DNA from: Sporisorium sorghi
Taxonomy: Eukaryota > Basidiomycota > Ustilaginomycetes > Ustilaginales > Ustilaginaceae
Direction: 5' to 3'
DNA length: 64,000 nt
NCBI GenBank assembly: GCA_023212695.1
Contig: JALCCG010000058.1
Location: 32,950 to 96,949, forward strand
Positions 30,336 through 43,955 of this stretch are shown here, in pieces (within the stretch, counting starts at the first letter, position 1; every line of letters starts with the position of its first letter). The notes beneath the pieces were generated by a model. It did not search any database and was not told where the DNA came from. It saw only the letters and a list, made by a program, of their open reading frames with translations. The position numbers and the translations under genes are program-made.

Positions 30336-30917
30336 ATGCGATCGATCCCACAAACCCTCGCGCTCCTCCTCGCGGCATGCTGCATCATCGTCGTAGTGGG
30401 TGGGCAGACGATCTCGCAGCCGCCGGCGACGCTGCCTGTGCAGAGCTACAGCGACGACCCGTCTATCACCACGGGGAGTGCGTACTCGGCGGCGCTATGC
30501 TCGTTGCAGGGCATTCTGGGCACTGAGTCTGCGGCGCACGGTATTGGGCCGCTCACTGTGCAGCCGGGCTGTGTGAGCATGACGCTCCAGCCGCACTCGT
30601 CGGCGACGGTCAACGGCCAGACGCTGCCCTCTTCCGGGGTGGCTACGATCTTCTCCCCCAGCGGAAGCGCGTCTGCGTCGACGTCACCGACTTCGGCGCC
30701 GCGCGCCTCGAGTACCTCGTCAAGCACCAGCAGCGCGGGTGGGAGCAGCACGTCAGCGCCAGCGCCAAGACAGACCAACGCCGGCCAAGTGTCCAGACCC
30801 CCCGCGGCCGCATCCTGGATCGCGAAGCACAACATCGCAGTGCTCCTCATCACGACGTTCGCGTTGCTGGCGGGAGTGACGTACTTCCTCGACGAGCTGC
30901 TCACCTTGCTCGTGTGA
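30336..30917 (+). CDS. Ser/Thr-rich cell-surface protein, 193 aa
   Basis: A signal peptide is evident (MRSIPQTLALLLAACCIIVVVGGQT, residues 1-24). The ectodomain has two Cys residues (AALCSLQG and QPGCVSM) that could pair, then a Ser/Thr/Ala-rich stalk (residues 105-145) suited to O-mannosylation. A hydrophobic helix near the C-terminus (IAVLLITTFALLAGVTYFL) is followed by a short acidic-hydrophobic end (DELLTLLV). It could be a type I membrane protein or a GPI-anchored one; a clear omega site is hard to choose (the GGSSTSAPAP region is possible). I do not recognise the N-terminal domain. ORFs overlapping it on the other strand are shadows. Confidence 0.7.
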   Translation: MRSIPQTLALLLAACCIIVVVGGQTISQPPATLPVQSYSDDPSITTGSAYSAALCSLQGILGTESAAHGIGPLTVQPGCVSMTLQPHSSATVNGQTLPSSGVATIFSPSGSASASTSPTSAPRASSTSSSTSSAGGSSTSAPAPRQTNAGQVSRPPAAASWIAKHNIAVLLITTFALLAGVTYFLDELLTLLV

Positions 30918-31818
30918 TTGTATCTACTTGATCGCGAGGTTTCGCTGTTTGTCAGTCTGTAGCCGCGCTCAGAATCCAACGTTGGCGTTTTGGAAAGGGA
31001 ACTCTCCGTGTGTCGTGAACATCGTCGTGTTGGAGGCAGTGTGTGTTGGGGAAAGGAAGAGGGGACCGCAAGACATGCGAATGCAGCTTGAGGACAAAAC
31101 GGCAGACTGTGTTCAAGTTCAAGCTTGGATAGCGTCTGATGCGAGGCGGAACACATTGACTCACGCCCCTGACGCTTCGATCAGCGTCCTGACAGAAAGC
31201 GGAACGATCCCAGCTTTCAACTGTCCGTCCAGATCCTACAGGAACTTTCTTTTCCGAGACAGAAGAGTCACTCGCTTGTTCAGCAACCCTCGCGAACAGC
31301 AAAGTAGCTACTCTCTGCCTGTGCAAACAGGACAAGCGATGCAAACTCTCTCGCGAGCAGCAAAAGAACCAAGTCAATGCCGCTCGAGTCGAAAGCCAGT
31401 CTGCGTCCACAATGAGCTGCAGAGACAACTTCCGTCGCCAACAGACTATTACGACTGCATTGCCGCATCGACAGACGACCCGTCGCTCTCGCGTGACCGT
31501 CGACACGTCCCTGCAGCGCGCAGACGTTCCGCTCCTGCCCACTTCCGCAACCGCTGGTGGCCGCTGACCGGGCTCAGTGAGTTTGAGCGTCCATCTGTGC
31601 CGCCTGGCTCCTCTTCAACCCCCTGCGCCATCATCGGAGCGAGGGTTTTCATCTTTCAATCCTACATGAAACCCACTCCCTTTCGCCGCTTCTTGTTCGC
31701 ATTCCGCATCCGCCATCTCATCGTTCTCTCGTCTCTCATTCCTCACCCCATTCCGTCCGCTCTCCTCCCTTGTCCTTTACGCTACCAGCTTCACGCCTTG
31801 CTTTCTCCCTTATCCACA

Positions 31819-31935
31819 ATGGCTCAACCGACAAAGTTCCTCCAACCGACAGTACACAACCCAAACAGAACACCACAAAGAAAACCCTTGGCCCAACCAC
31901 GGCGACCACGCGCCGCTTCCAGCAAGGATGATATA

Positions 31936-31936
<1 letters not shown>
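31819..31936 (+). pseudogene. Possible gene 5' fragment cut by a poly-A run
   Basis: An ATG in the strongest local context (TCCACAATGGC) opens a 40-codon frame (MAQPTKFLQPTVHNP...) that is polar and basic, then runs straight into A57 at 31937. There is no donor site before the run and no continuation beyond it. It may be a real gene whose remainder was lost or placed elsewhere, or a chance frame. Confidence 0.35.

Positions 31937-31993
<57 letters not shown>
31937..31993. repeat. Poly-A homopolymer (A57)
   Basis: A pure A run of 57 bp between the gene-start-like segment at 31819 and the 3' flank of the MFS gene. Confidence 0.95.
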
Positions 31994-31995
<2 letters not shown>

Positions 31996-32055
31996 CAATT
32001 GCAAGATGCTGGTATCGAACACGATGCGTTTGTAAAGGAGCGTTCTTCGTTTCGT

Positions 32056-33843
32056 CTACATTGCATGCTTAGACATACCGCGGATTTTCGGTCCGAACTT
32101 GTAGAGCACAAACGGGATGGGAACCATGGCTAGTGCGACGAATCCGAGCAGTGATGATGCCCAACGTGGAGTCAAGTGCTCGAAGAACGCTGTCGCGAAC
32201 AGTGGGAACCCAAACCCGGCTGCGGAACGGCAGACGGTGTTGGCGGCGAGCGCAGACGCGGCGTTGGCGAGGTAGACGTCGATGAGGTAGTTGAAGACGC
32301 CGAGGAAGCAGAAGAGCACGCCGAATCCGATGAGCGCGCCGGCCATCATGGGCGACCAGAAGCTGATGGACGGGTACGAGGTCCAGCCGAACCAGAAGAA
32401 GGCGATGGTCAAGCAGGGGCCGGCCAACATGATGGGGTAGAGACGCTCCTCGGGAGGCACGCGGTTGATGCCCTGCGCCTTGAGCTCGTCGGCCTTCTTG
32501 GCGTACTTGGGGTTGAAGTAGGCGACGTAGAGCGCGACAGCAGCGCATCCTCCCAGGAAGAAGGGGACGAACATGACGCCCGAGATGCCGGCATTGAAGC
32601 CGTGACCTTCCTGGAAGACGATCGGAAAGGCCTCGAAAAGGAGGTAAACAACGCCGTAGATAAAGGATAGATAGACGGTCATGGCGAGGAGCATTGGCTC
32701 CTGAGCGAGCATGATGAAGGGCTTGAGGAGCGTCTTGTTGAGGCGGTCTTTCCATTCGAACTTGACGAGGTCGATGGGCGCCTTGTAACGTTCGTCTCCG
32801 GTCTCCTTGCGGATCCTGCGCGCCTTCTTCTGCAGAATGACGGGGGCGTAGGTTTCGGGAAGCGTCAAGACGACGAGGGCGAGGCAGACGCCGGAGAAGA
32901 TGGTGCAAACCCAGAAGAGCCACCTCCACGAAGTACCGCTGACAAAGATGAAGCCCGACACAATGGGACCCAGCGCAGGACCGGCAAAAGGAGCGAGCGA
33001 GAAGAGCGAGAGGGCGATACCACGCGTCTTGGCGTCCCACAAGTCGGCGATGACACCACCGGAGTTGGTCAGCGGCGAAGCGGCAAAGGTACCTGCGAGG
33101 AAACGGAAGACGAGGATGGAAGCGGTGTTTTTGGACAATGCGCATCCGACGTTGAAGCACATGTAGACCAACATGGCGAGGATGAAGACGGGCCTACGGC
33201 CGAACTGTTCGGAAAGAGGGCCCCAAAGTAGCGGACCGAGACAGTAGCCGGCGATGAAGATGGACAAACTGAGCACGGCGACTTGGCGACTGAAACCAAA
33301 CTGGCGTTCGAGATCCGGGATGATGCCAGAAGGTGCGGATGATGTGAAGGTCGAGTTGAGCACGAGACCACCGGCAAGCATGGTGAGGTACCATCGGTAG
33401 GTCCTCGACCAGGTGAAAGGGTTCTCGGGGTCAGCCTCGCCTTGCCAGTGAACGATGACGAGATCCTTGCCGGCTTGGGACTGGAAACGCTCCAAGTGAT
33501 TCTCGGTCTCTGCACGCTCGAGATCGCCGCCAAAGGGATGGGTCGAGTCCTGAGCCTCGCTGCGTTGACGTCGAGAGAAGGTGCGTGTTGGCCGTGTAGC
33601 GGTAGGATCTGAACCATCGGCGGGGATATAGGCAGGCGCGTCCCGGGGAGCGAAACCGACGGCGGCGCCTTTGACGGGGGCTGCTGGCGTCACGTCTGTT
33701 GCTTCCTTCTCGGTCGTCGAGTTGTCGGCGTGGCCCACTGCTGTGGCAGCGTCGCCATTGCTAGAAGAGTTTTGCTTTTCCAAGTCGAGGTTGGAGCGAT
33801 CGACGGAGGGCGTCTCCGTAGAGGCAGGCCGATTGGACGACAT
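32056..33843 (-). CDS. MFS transporter, DHA1 family (polyamine/drug exporter type)
   Basis: Encodes 595 aa from the ATG at 33843 (MSSNRPAST); the ORF extension to 33972 is leader. A cytosolic N-terminus of about 150 residues ends DPENPFTWSRTYRWYLTML, the typical entry to helix 1 in Tpo1/Flu1-like carriers. Twelve membrane segments follow, with the family motifs SSAPSGIIPDLERQFGFS, GPLLWGPLSEQFGRRPVF (motif A) and ADLWDAKTRGIALSLFSLAPFAGPALGP (motif C-like, Gly/Pro rich). Such proton antiporters export polyamines, azoles or weak acids at the plasma membrane. The substrate is not determinable. A TATATAT element lies 65 bp upstream. Confidence 0.92.
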   Translation of the reverse strand: MSSNRPASTETPSVDRSNLDLEKQNSSSNGDAATAVGHADNSTTEKEATDVTPAAPVKGAAVGFAPRDAPAYIPADGSDPTATRPTRTFSRRQRSEAQDSTHPFGGDLERAETENHLERFQSQAGKDLVIVHWQGEADPENPFTWSRTYRWYLTMLAGGLVLNSTFTSSAPSGIIPDLERQFGFSRQVAVLSLSIFIAGYCLGPLLWGPLSEQFGRRPVFILAMLVYMCFNVGCALSKNTASILVFRFLAGTFAASPLTNSGGVIADLWDAKTRGIALSLFSLAPFAGPALGPIVSGFIFVSGTSWRWLFWVCTIFSGVCLALVVLTLPETYAPVILQKKARRIRKETGDERYKAPIDLVKFEWKDRLNKTLLKPFIMLAQEPMLLAMTVYLSFIYGVVYLLFEAFPIVFQEGHGFNAGISGVMFVPFFLGGCAAVALYVAYFNPKYAKKADELKAQGINRVPPEERLYPIMLAGPCLTIAFFWFGWTSYPSISFWSPMMAGALIGFGVLFCFLGVFNYLIDVYLANAASALAANTVCRSAAGFGFPLFATAFFEHLTPRWASSLLGFVALAMVPIPFVLYKFGPKIRGMSKHAM

Positions 33844-33908
33844 GATGTCTATAGGGTGAAGTGTATATAGGTGAGCAAGGTAAGGCTTGGAGGGTATCGC
33901 CAAGCGGT

Positions 33909-33915
33909 ATATATT
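33909..33915 (-). promoter_or_regulatory. TATA-like element upstream of the MFS gene
   Basis: TATATAT about 65 bp before the ATG at 33843; a second TATATA at about 33857 is too close to the start to serve as a TATA box. TATA elements often mark inducible genes. Confidence 0.35.
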
Positions 33916-34718
33916 TGATGGCGGTCGGTCAGGCGTGGAAAAACTTTGTCTTCGGTTCAACGTCACACACATTCACGCACTGACACAAAGGTAGACGCAG
34001 AAAGAGACACAGAGAGAGAGAGACACAGCAGCCCGCGGACAAGGTTCGTTCTAAGCTAACCAAGTGGCGTGGGCCAAGAAGAGCAGCCGAGACAGAGAAG
34101 GCAAACACGCGAATACTGTCTCTTTCCGGCGCGTGTGCCAGCGAAAACCCAAAAATTCGTCGGTCAAATCTGTCCAAAGCCGCTGACCGCTGGAATTTGT
34201 CCGCGGTGGGACATGGCTTGTCTACAGTAAATTTATCCCCGTTCTCTGTGCCTCGTGCCGGCCTGTCGATCCTCCAACACAAAGTTCTCCGTGGAGAAAG
34301 CAAGCAATTCATTTTTTTTTTTCCTTTATAAACTCCCTCGCCCTTCGGTTGCGGAGCCCGAAACAGCCGTAGGGCAAATGGGTTGCAGACATCCCACATG
34401 CGTATGACCAAAGCAATGGCGACGACGACGCTCACGGCGAAGCGCGGTCATATGCTCAGAGAACCTCTTTCTTCTTTGCGGATGGCTTGTAGCATGAGTA
34501 CGTCCAAGTCTGAACAAGCGCGATCACTTCGATAAGGGTGAGCTACTACCGCTGCTGGTAAGCAGGCTCGGGAGGAGGACCGGTCGCGTCGAATAGCCGA
34601 CAGCGGAGGTGGACACCCAGACAACTTTTATTTTATTTTGATTTTTATTTTTCTTGTTCGTTCTGACGCAGCAAGTGTATGTCACAGAATTTTTGAGGCG
34701 CTGCAAGCCAACATTCCC

Positions 34719-34719
<1 letters not shown>

Positions 34720-34781
<62 letters not shown>
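34720..34781. repeat. Poly-T homopolymer (T62)
   Basis: An uninterrupted T run of 62 bp in otherwise unremarkable intergenic DNA. Confidence 0.95.
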
Positions 34782-35708
34782 CCGAGTTCCGTAAGAAGAC
34801 ACACTGCTTTCGATAGGCTTCTCTCAACATCGGAGTGCGGTCGGCTTCAACGGTCCAGCCAGCTGTTTTCCATGGGATGCTCTCAGCGTGGTAAATTCAC
34901 CGACTCGTGTCACAGCGCCTGTCACGCAAACAAACGCCTGCATCACTGACAAGCTTGCTCCCTCGAAGAGTTCGGCTGCGGCAAGTGCGTTGCGGCTATA
35001 CAGTGTTTGCGTCTCGTGGTGGGAGCTTGTCGATCAAAGGGTCCAAGTTGCAAAGTTTCGAACAACTGCCTCTCGGCGAATTTTCCGTGCTTCTTGCATG
35101 GCTGGTTGTTGCTCTCGTGGCTTTCTCCTTCGTCTAGACGGTAGGACTTTCGAGAGTCTCGCTCCTTGTTCCTGCCAAGCTGAGGCGATCCTGCGTCGCG
35201 TGTCTGTTGCTCTCCTGCAGCTCCTCCAAGTGTCCTTGCCGCCTACATTGGCGCAATTGCTTACAGGATGCCCTCTCAGGCGTTCTTGCACGAACCGGTG
35301 CTCAGACTCGTAGTCGGCTTCCTCTCTCCCGTCCCGGGTCCCATCCCGGGCTGCTGGTGGCAATGAGCTCCCTCGATCGCAATCATCCACAAAGCGTTCC
35401 AGAATGGGCAGTCGGTTTGGTCGGCAGGCAGCTTCGACAAGTTCAAGATGCAGAGTTTGATTGTGCTGCAATCCGCCCGGACGGCTTACTACATCGGCAA
35501 GAAGGTGCACCCTTGCATGCGTCGCTGTGAGTCTCGGCGAGTGCTGCGGTTGACATCTCGGCTTTGGTGGATGGTTCTCGCCTACATGGTCCACGCATAG
35601 GCTCCAAAAGCTTGCACCGTTTCGCGCAGTCGAATCCGACCGTACTTTTGCCACAATGCCGATTGGGAGGAAAGTGCTGCGTGTCAGACGAATTCGCTTC
35701 TGGCTCGC

Positions 35709-37661
35709 TTACGACTTGACCACAAGCAGGACCTCCGGGAACGTGCCTGCAGCAGGATCCCACCGCTTCAAGGTCACTTGGATCGGCTCTTCCTCGTCGT
35801 CATTGTGTGATGTTCCTCCACTTCCCATTCCGTTGCGACTCACATTGGATAGAGTCGAGCTGCTTGACTGCTGCTGATCTGCTTGCTGTGTTGCGCTGTG
35901 TGTCGGCTCTGCAGTCACGCCGAATTGGCGCTCGACGAGCCAGACACGATTTCGAAAGCCGATTTGATGCAGGCCACTGCCCTCTGCAGCCATGCCAGAC
36001 GAGCCTTGCTGATGTCGGGCTCGACGCTGAGCTCGGCGTTCCCGGTTGGCGCCCGTGCAGACCTGCGCGATCCACTGAACCCCTCTCTCGCCCAGGCTCG
36101 TTTCGGACGAGGCCGACGCCAAGATGTGCAGCGTCTCCAAACGCGGCAGCTGACACAACAGCGCTGCAAGCCGTGGCAGGTCATCCTCCCATATCTGTAT
36201 CACGAGATCTTGCAGGCTGTGACAGTGCTCTGTGATCATACCGAGTTGATCCAGCGACAACCCTATGCCGTGCAGACGCAGCTTTGTCAGCTGTCCGCCT
36301 CGACTCGCAACCAGCCGCGACAGAAACCACGTCGGCAGCAGCGGCAGGCTGCCCGGCGGAGCCGATGTCCTGGGCTGTCCGTACCGAACACTGCCTTCTG
36401 GTGGCGGACCCGAAAAGCGCCGGATCCAGTCGCTCGAGGTCCAAGCCGCATTGGTGTTTGCACTGCCGTGAGATCGCACTGCCTGCACGTACTCGCCCTT
36501 GTCGTCGTAGTCGGACTCGTCGTCGTCCAGCTCGTCCAGGTCGACGAGGCCATCGTCGTCGCCCTCGTGACCGCCGTCCATCGCGGGTCGAGAGCCGGAC
36601 CCTGCATAGTGCGTCAGCTCTTCCAGACTCGAAGCTGCTTCGATCAGCTGGGCAAAGTTGGCGTAGAACTCGTTGAGCGATGGTGCGGATAGCGAGCGCG
36701 ATCCGGACGATGACGCTGATCGAGGATAGCTCAGCGAGAGCAGACGTAACGAGGCTGCGTATGGACGCAGCAGGCCGACGTCTGCCGCCCGGATGTTGAG
36801 GCCCTCCATCGCAAGGTCGCTGACGCCGGGTCCGCCTTCGGATGCGTTGCGGAGGATCGCCTCGATGCCCCGTCCCGTCACGGCTCGACAGCCTGCCAGC
36901 GAGAGACGCCGTAGATGCTTGACATGCGGCGCCAACGCCATCAGGATCGCATCGGTCAGATGCGGCGAGTGCTGGCACAGGATGCTGAGGCTTTGCAGCC
37001 CTGTCGTTGCTCCCACAACGCTTTCATCGTCGATCCGAACCGCATCCAGTCTCGATGCCAGCGCCGCCGTCGTCGTCTGCCCCCTTTTCGAGCCGTTGAG
37101 CAGCTTCTCCGCGACATGCGCCAATTCGCGCAGCGTCGCCTTCTCCGGCAAGATCAGACCAAGACCCTGCACGCTCAACGGAATGTACCGAAGCAGCGTC
37201 GACATGGTCCACAGCCGCGCATCGCCCGCCAGCTCCAGCCTGCGCAGCCTCCGCGACGAGCTGAGCAGCGTCGGCAACAACCTGTCATTCAAACTTCCCG
37301 CTCGTGTCCAGACGAGCTCCTCGAGATTCGTCGCATGCTTGAACGCTGTCTCGATATCGACCTCGAGCCGCTCCAGGCGTTCGGCGTCGAGGCCGAAGGG
37401 AAACACGCGCAGTTCGACCACCTTGACCAGGCGACACAGCTCTGTGTTGCGGCCGAGGCAAGCGAAGACGAGCCTGAGCCGCGTCTGGTCGCGCAGGAAT
37501 AGACGTTCGTAGAGGAGAGGCGTGGCGATTTGGTGCAAGAGACGGCAGACCAGGGCACATGCGGCCAGGTCGCGCACTCGATGGCGGAGGTGGGTGAGGA
37601 TGGGCTCGAGCAGGTCCAGCGGCAAGGCGCCGAGTAAGCCTAGGTTGCCGGCGTGGTTCAT
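35709..37661 (-). CDS. F-box/LRR-like protein, 650 aa
   Basis: The start (MNHAGNLGLLGALPLDLLE) leads directly into an F-box (LPLDLLEPILTHLRHRVRDLAACALVCRLLHQI, residues 13-46). LRR-type units follow between about residues 105 and 310 (NLEELVWTRAGSLNDRLLP; LRRLELAGDARLW; LQSLSILCQHSPHLTDAIL; LRRLSLAGCRAVTGRGIEAIL; LRLLSLSYPRS). A very acidic linker (DDDGLVDLDELDDDESDYDD, about 370-390) precedes a second LRR set (LTKLRLHGIGLSLDQL; LQDLVIQIWEDDLPRLAALLCQLPRLETLHIL). The tail is Gln/Ser rich. A role as an SCF substrate receptor is inferred. It is the second F-box/LRR gene of the window but shares no obvious close identity with the one at 21385. Confidence 0.8.
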   Translation of the reverse strand: MNHAGNLGLLGALPLDLLEPILTHLRHRVRDLAACALVCRLLHQIATPLLYERLFLRDQTRLRLVFACLGRNTELCRLVKVVELRVFPFGLDAERLERLEVDIETAFKHATNLEELVWTRAGSLNDRLLPTLLSSSRRLRRLELAGDARLWTMSTLLRYIPLSVQGLGLILPEKATLRELAHVAEKLLNGSKRGQTTTAALASRLDAVRIDDESVVGATTGLQSLSILCQHSPHLTDAILMALAPHVKHLRRLSLAGCRAVTGRGIEAILRNASEGGPGVSDLAMEGLNIRAADVGLLRPYAASLRLLSLSYPRSASSSGSRSLSAPSLNEFYANFAQLIEAASSLEELTHYAGSGSRPAMDGGHEGDDDGLVDLDELDDDESDYDDKGEYVQAVRSHGSANTNAAWTSSDWIRRFSGPPPEGSVRYGQPRTSAPPGSLPLLPTWFLSRLVASRGGQLTKLRLHGIGLSLDQLGMITEHCHSLQDLVIQIWEDDLPRLAALLCQLPRLETLHILASASSETSLGERGVQWIAQVCTGANRERRAQRRARHQQGSSGMAAEGSGLHQIGFRNRVWLVERQFGVTAEPTHSATQQADQQQSSSSTLSNVSRNGMGSGGTSHNDDEEEPIQVTLKRWDPAAGTFPEVLLVVKS

Positions 37662-38206
37662 TCTCGACGAAAGCGTGAGAGCGACCAGCGCCCTCTCCCG
37701 TCAAAGCATGAGCGGGGTATGGCGGAGCTGGATGGCGAGTGTTGACCCGTCGTGTGAATGGTGGCCAAGACGAAACATCACTTCAGACAGAATTTGAGAA
37801 ACCATCAGCGACCGCCGCTCCTGGTCCGTGCATGTGGAGGCGTCAGTCCAAGTTGGCGAATCCATCCCTAGGCACCACCTCCTGCCAGTCCTCACAGCCT
37901 GACTTCAATCAAGATTCGGTCACGCTGTTCCGCCGTGGTAAGGAGCTCCCAGGGAAGTCCTTTTTCTGCACAGAGACCGGCTTGGCAAAACCTTGACGCC
38001 CTCTCACAGCATCTCAAAGTGATTTGAGGGAGGTTGCTGACCTATCCGATGAGCTTTTCCTTCCAAAGGCTTGGGCCCGTCTCAACGTCGCAACATCGCC
38101 TCCTTGAATCACGCACACGGGCCTCGAAGCACGCAGCATGAAGGTCAAGACAGTGAGACGTACAACTTGGATAGCTATCGCAACTGACTTCAGTTGAGGT
38201 TTCAAT
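37662..38206. other. Intergenic region upstream of the second F-box gene
   Basis: About 545 bp containing the promoter of the F-box gene and the 3' flank of the TAP-like hydrolase gene. Nothing else is recognisable. Confidence 0.6.
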
Positions 38207-40141
38207 CTACAAGCGACGAGCGTTGTACTCGGCGACGGCCTCGCTGATCGCAGCCATAGCTTGGCTCAGCTCCACCTCACGAGCCTTTTCGATCGAGAGC
38301 GTGCCCAACGCCCTCAACTCGTCTTTCGGCTGAGGGAACGGCGACTCGTCGACATCGCACTTGACACCCTTCTCCGGCACCGTGCCATTGACAAAGTAGT
38401 CACCAATGATGCTGTTGATGCACTTGGACGGCTGCGACATGCTGCAGTGACCATAGCCAGCCCGACGCACCGACACGGCGGAGGCGAACTTGTCCGCCAT
38501 CATATCCGCGAACCTTCCCGGCGTGACCGGGTCAAAGTCGTTCCCAAGCATGAGCAGCGGGTACGACGTGTTGCTGTCAAACTTGCCGCGGTGACGCTCA
38601 TTGGAGCGCAGCTTCCACGAGCCGATGCACTGCACTGCGTGTTCGGCGAAGAACTGGCCGAACAGCGGCGAGTCGTGCTCGAGCACGCGGATGTGCTCCT
38701 TGGCATGCTCGATGCTCCACGGCTTGTCGCGTGGGTCGTGGAGCCCGTCGCCGCATGCGATTGCGGCCATTGCTTCTTCCGACTCCGGGATGCTGGGCAC
38801 GTGGTAGGTCGAGTCGCCGTACGCGTTGACGAATGCGGTGCCGTTGCCGTTCATGACGTCGTTGAGGATCTCGGCGAGCTTGGGCCACCCGGCAGGCTTG
38901 TATAGGGCAGTGAACAGGGTCTCGAGCACCATGGTGAACGTGAGCAGCTGCGGCACGTCGGCTTGCACCACGGGCATGGGATGGTACTTGAGCTCGTCGA
39001 GCAGATCCAGCAGTTTCTGGTGCAGCTTGGTCGCGTTCGAAGACTGCGACGCCAGAGCGCACGCCTTGGGACCCGCCTTGACGCACTCTTCGAAGAACCC
39101 GTCGAACCCGCCATCGGTGTCCTTGAGGTTGGTGCTCCACAGACCCTGCATGTAGTTGGGCACATCAACGACACCATCGATGATCAGACGGTTCACATCT
39201 CCCGGAAACATGTCGGCGAACGTCGAGCCGAGTACGGTACCGTAGCTGAACCCCCAATAGTTGATACGCTCATCGCCAAAGAACCGATGGAGCAGCTGCA
39301 TATCCCTTGCCACCGCCGTAGTCCCCACATACTTGCCGTGCTCCGACACGAACGGATCAGCACCGCACAGCTCGGACAGCAGCGTCGAGCTGGCCACCTG
39401 CGATCCGATCTCGCTATCCAGCGCACCGGGATGCGAGTACAGCGCGCCAAACGACCCGGCCTCGATGCGGTGGACAAAGCTCTTCTCCGTGTTGTTCCAG
39501 CAGTCCATACGCGGGAAGGTGCGGCCGACGCCACGCGGGTCGAACGAGACAATGTTGTACCTGTGCTCGAGGATCGTATCAAAGTTGGCGGCGAGCAGCT
39601 CGTTGTTCTTCGCGGCGTTCCTGCGAGCGATGAACTCGAAGCCCGAGCCGCCGGGACCGCCCGGGTTGGTGAGCAGCGAGCCCAGCACCTCCTTTTTGGG
39701 CGTCTTCCCGGCGCCGGCGGGGTAGAACATGACGGCGATCGAGGCGTTGCGATCGTCGGCGTCGGCGTTGGTCCAGTCGAGCGGCGCCTTCATGCGGCCG
39801 CACTTGAGAGGGGATGGGTAGCGCTGCTCGTCGCCGCAGTCGAACCAGACCACCTCGCCGCGCGCAGCTTGCGAGAAGTCGGTCTCGTTTTCAGGTCGAA
39901 GGTAGGGCGCGTCCGAGGAGCAGCCGCTGTGGTGGTGGATCCTGCGACGGATGCCGTCCAGTGCTTGGTCGGCTGCGGGCGAGGACAGCCAGAAGTAGCC
40001 CAGCACGACAACGGCCGCGACGAGCCATCGGTGCGCGGGAGTCGGCTTGCGCTGGCGGCGCTCGTTGACGGCGGGCACAGGAAGCGAAGTGTCGACCGCA
40101 TTGTAGCGGGCTTGAATGGTCTGCTTTTCCATGTCGACCAT
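38207..40141 (-). CDS. Membrane-anchored S33/TAP-like serine hydrolase, 644 aa
   Basis: The ATG at 40141 is preferred; the ORF runs open to 40198. A single membrane segment at about residues 37-54 (LVAAVVVLGYFWLSS) after a basic cytosolic start gives a type II orientation, so the catalytic domain would be luminal or extracellular and bears several N-glycosylation sites (NET, NAS, NNT, NGT, NTS). The alpha/beta hydrolase fold shows LTNPGGPGGSGFEF (oxyanion), VSFDPRGVGRTFP, the nucleophile elbow GFSYGT (about 295), the acid in GNDFDPVTP (about 532) and the His in AGYGHCSMSQPSKC (about 564). This is the tripeptidyl-aminopeptidase-like (peptidase S33, TAP C-terminal domain) family of secreted fungal exopeptidases. 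The substrate may be peptides released outside or in the vacuole. Confidence 0.87.
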   Translation of the reverse strand: MVDMEKQTIQARYNAVDTSLPVPAVNERRQRKPTPAHRWLVAAVVVLGYFWLSSPAADQALDGIRRRIHHHSGCSSDAPYLRPENETDFSQAARGEVVWFDCGDEQRYPSPLKCGRMKAPLDWTNADADDRNASIAVMFYPAGAGKTPKKEVLGSLLTNPGGPGGSGFEFIARRNAAKNNELLAANFDTILEHRYNIVSFDPRGVGRTFPRMDCWNNTEKSFVHRIEAGSFGALYSHPGALDSEIGSQVASSTLLSELCGADPFVSEHGKYVGTTAVARDMQLLHRFFGDERINYWGFSYGTVLGSTFADMFPGDVNRLIIDGVVDVPNYMQGLWSTNLKDTDGGFDGFFEECVKAGPKACALASQSSNATKLHQKLLDLLDELKYHPMPVVQADVPQLLTFTMVLETLFTALYKPAGWPKLAEILNDVMNGNGTAFVNAYGDSTYHVPSIPESEEAMAAIACGDGLHDPRDKPWSIEHAKEHIRVLEHDSPLFGQFFAEHAVQCIGSWKLRSNERHRGKFDSNTSYPLLMLGNDFDPVTPGRFADMMADKFASAVSVRRAGYGHCSMSQPSKCINSIIGDYFVNGTVPEKGVKCDVDESPFPQPKDELRALGTLSIEKAREVELSQAMAAISEAVAEYNARRL

Positions 40142-43880
<3,739 letters not shown>

Positions 43881-43955
43881 ATCTAGGACAGCTTTCGTAG
43901 GAATACAGAATTGAACAGATTGACATTGCATTGCGGCGTGTGAAGTTGTTGAGAT

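Larger units (their letters stand above)
30918..32055. other. Intergenic region with truncated gene start and A57 run
   Basis: From 31665 to 31818 the sequence is a C/T-rich leader of the type seen before genes here, ending CCACAATGG. The 40-codon frame that starts at 31819 is cut by an A57 run (31937-31993), after which the 3' flank of the minus-strand MFS gene begins. The earlier part (30918-31660) holds ORFs without recognisable features. Confidence 0.55.
33844..35708. other. Intergenic region, 1.9 kb
   Basis: It contains the MFS promoter (left), an AT-rich patch (34625-34655), a T62 run (34720-34781) and, towards the right, the 3' flank of the F-box gene. ORFs such as 35034-35654 on the minus strand have no conserved-looking segment, and I would not call a gene here. 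Confidence 0.55.

Noticed and set aside
35034..35654. 206-codon minus-strand ORF in the 33.8-35.7 kb intergenic region
   Set aside because: Arg/Pro-rich composition and other frames equally open; no conserved-looking motif.
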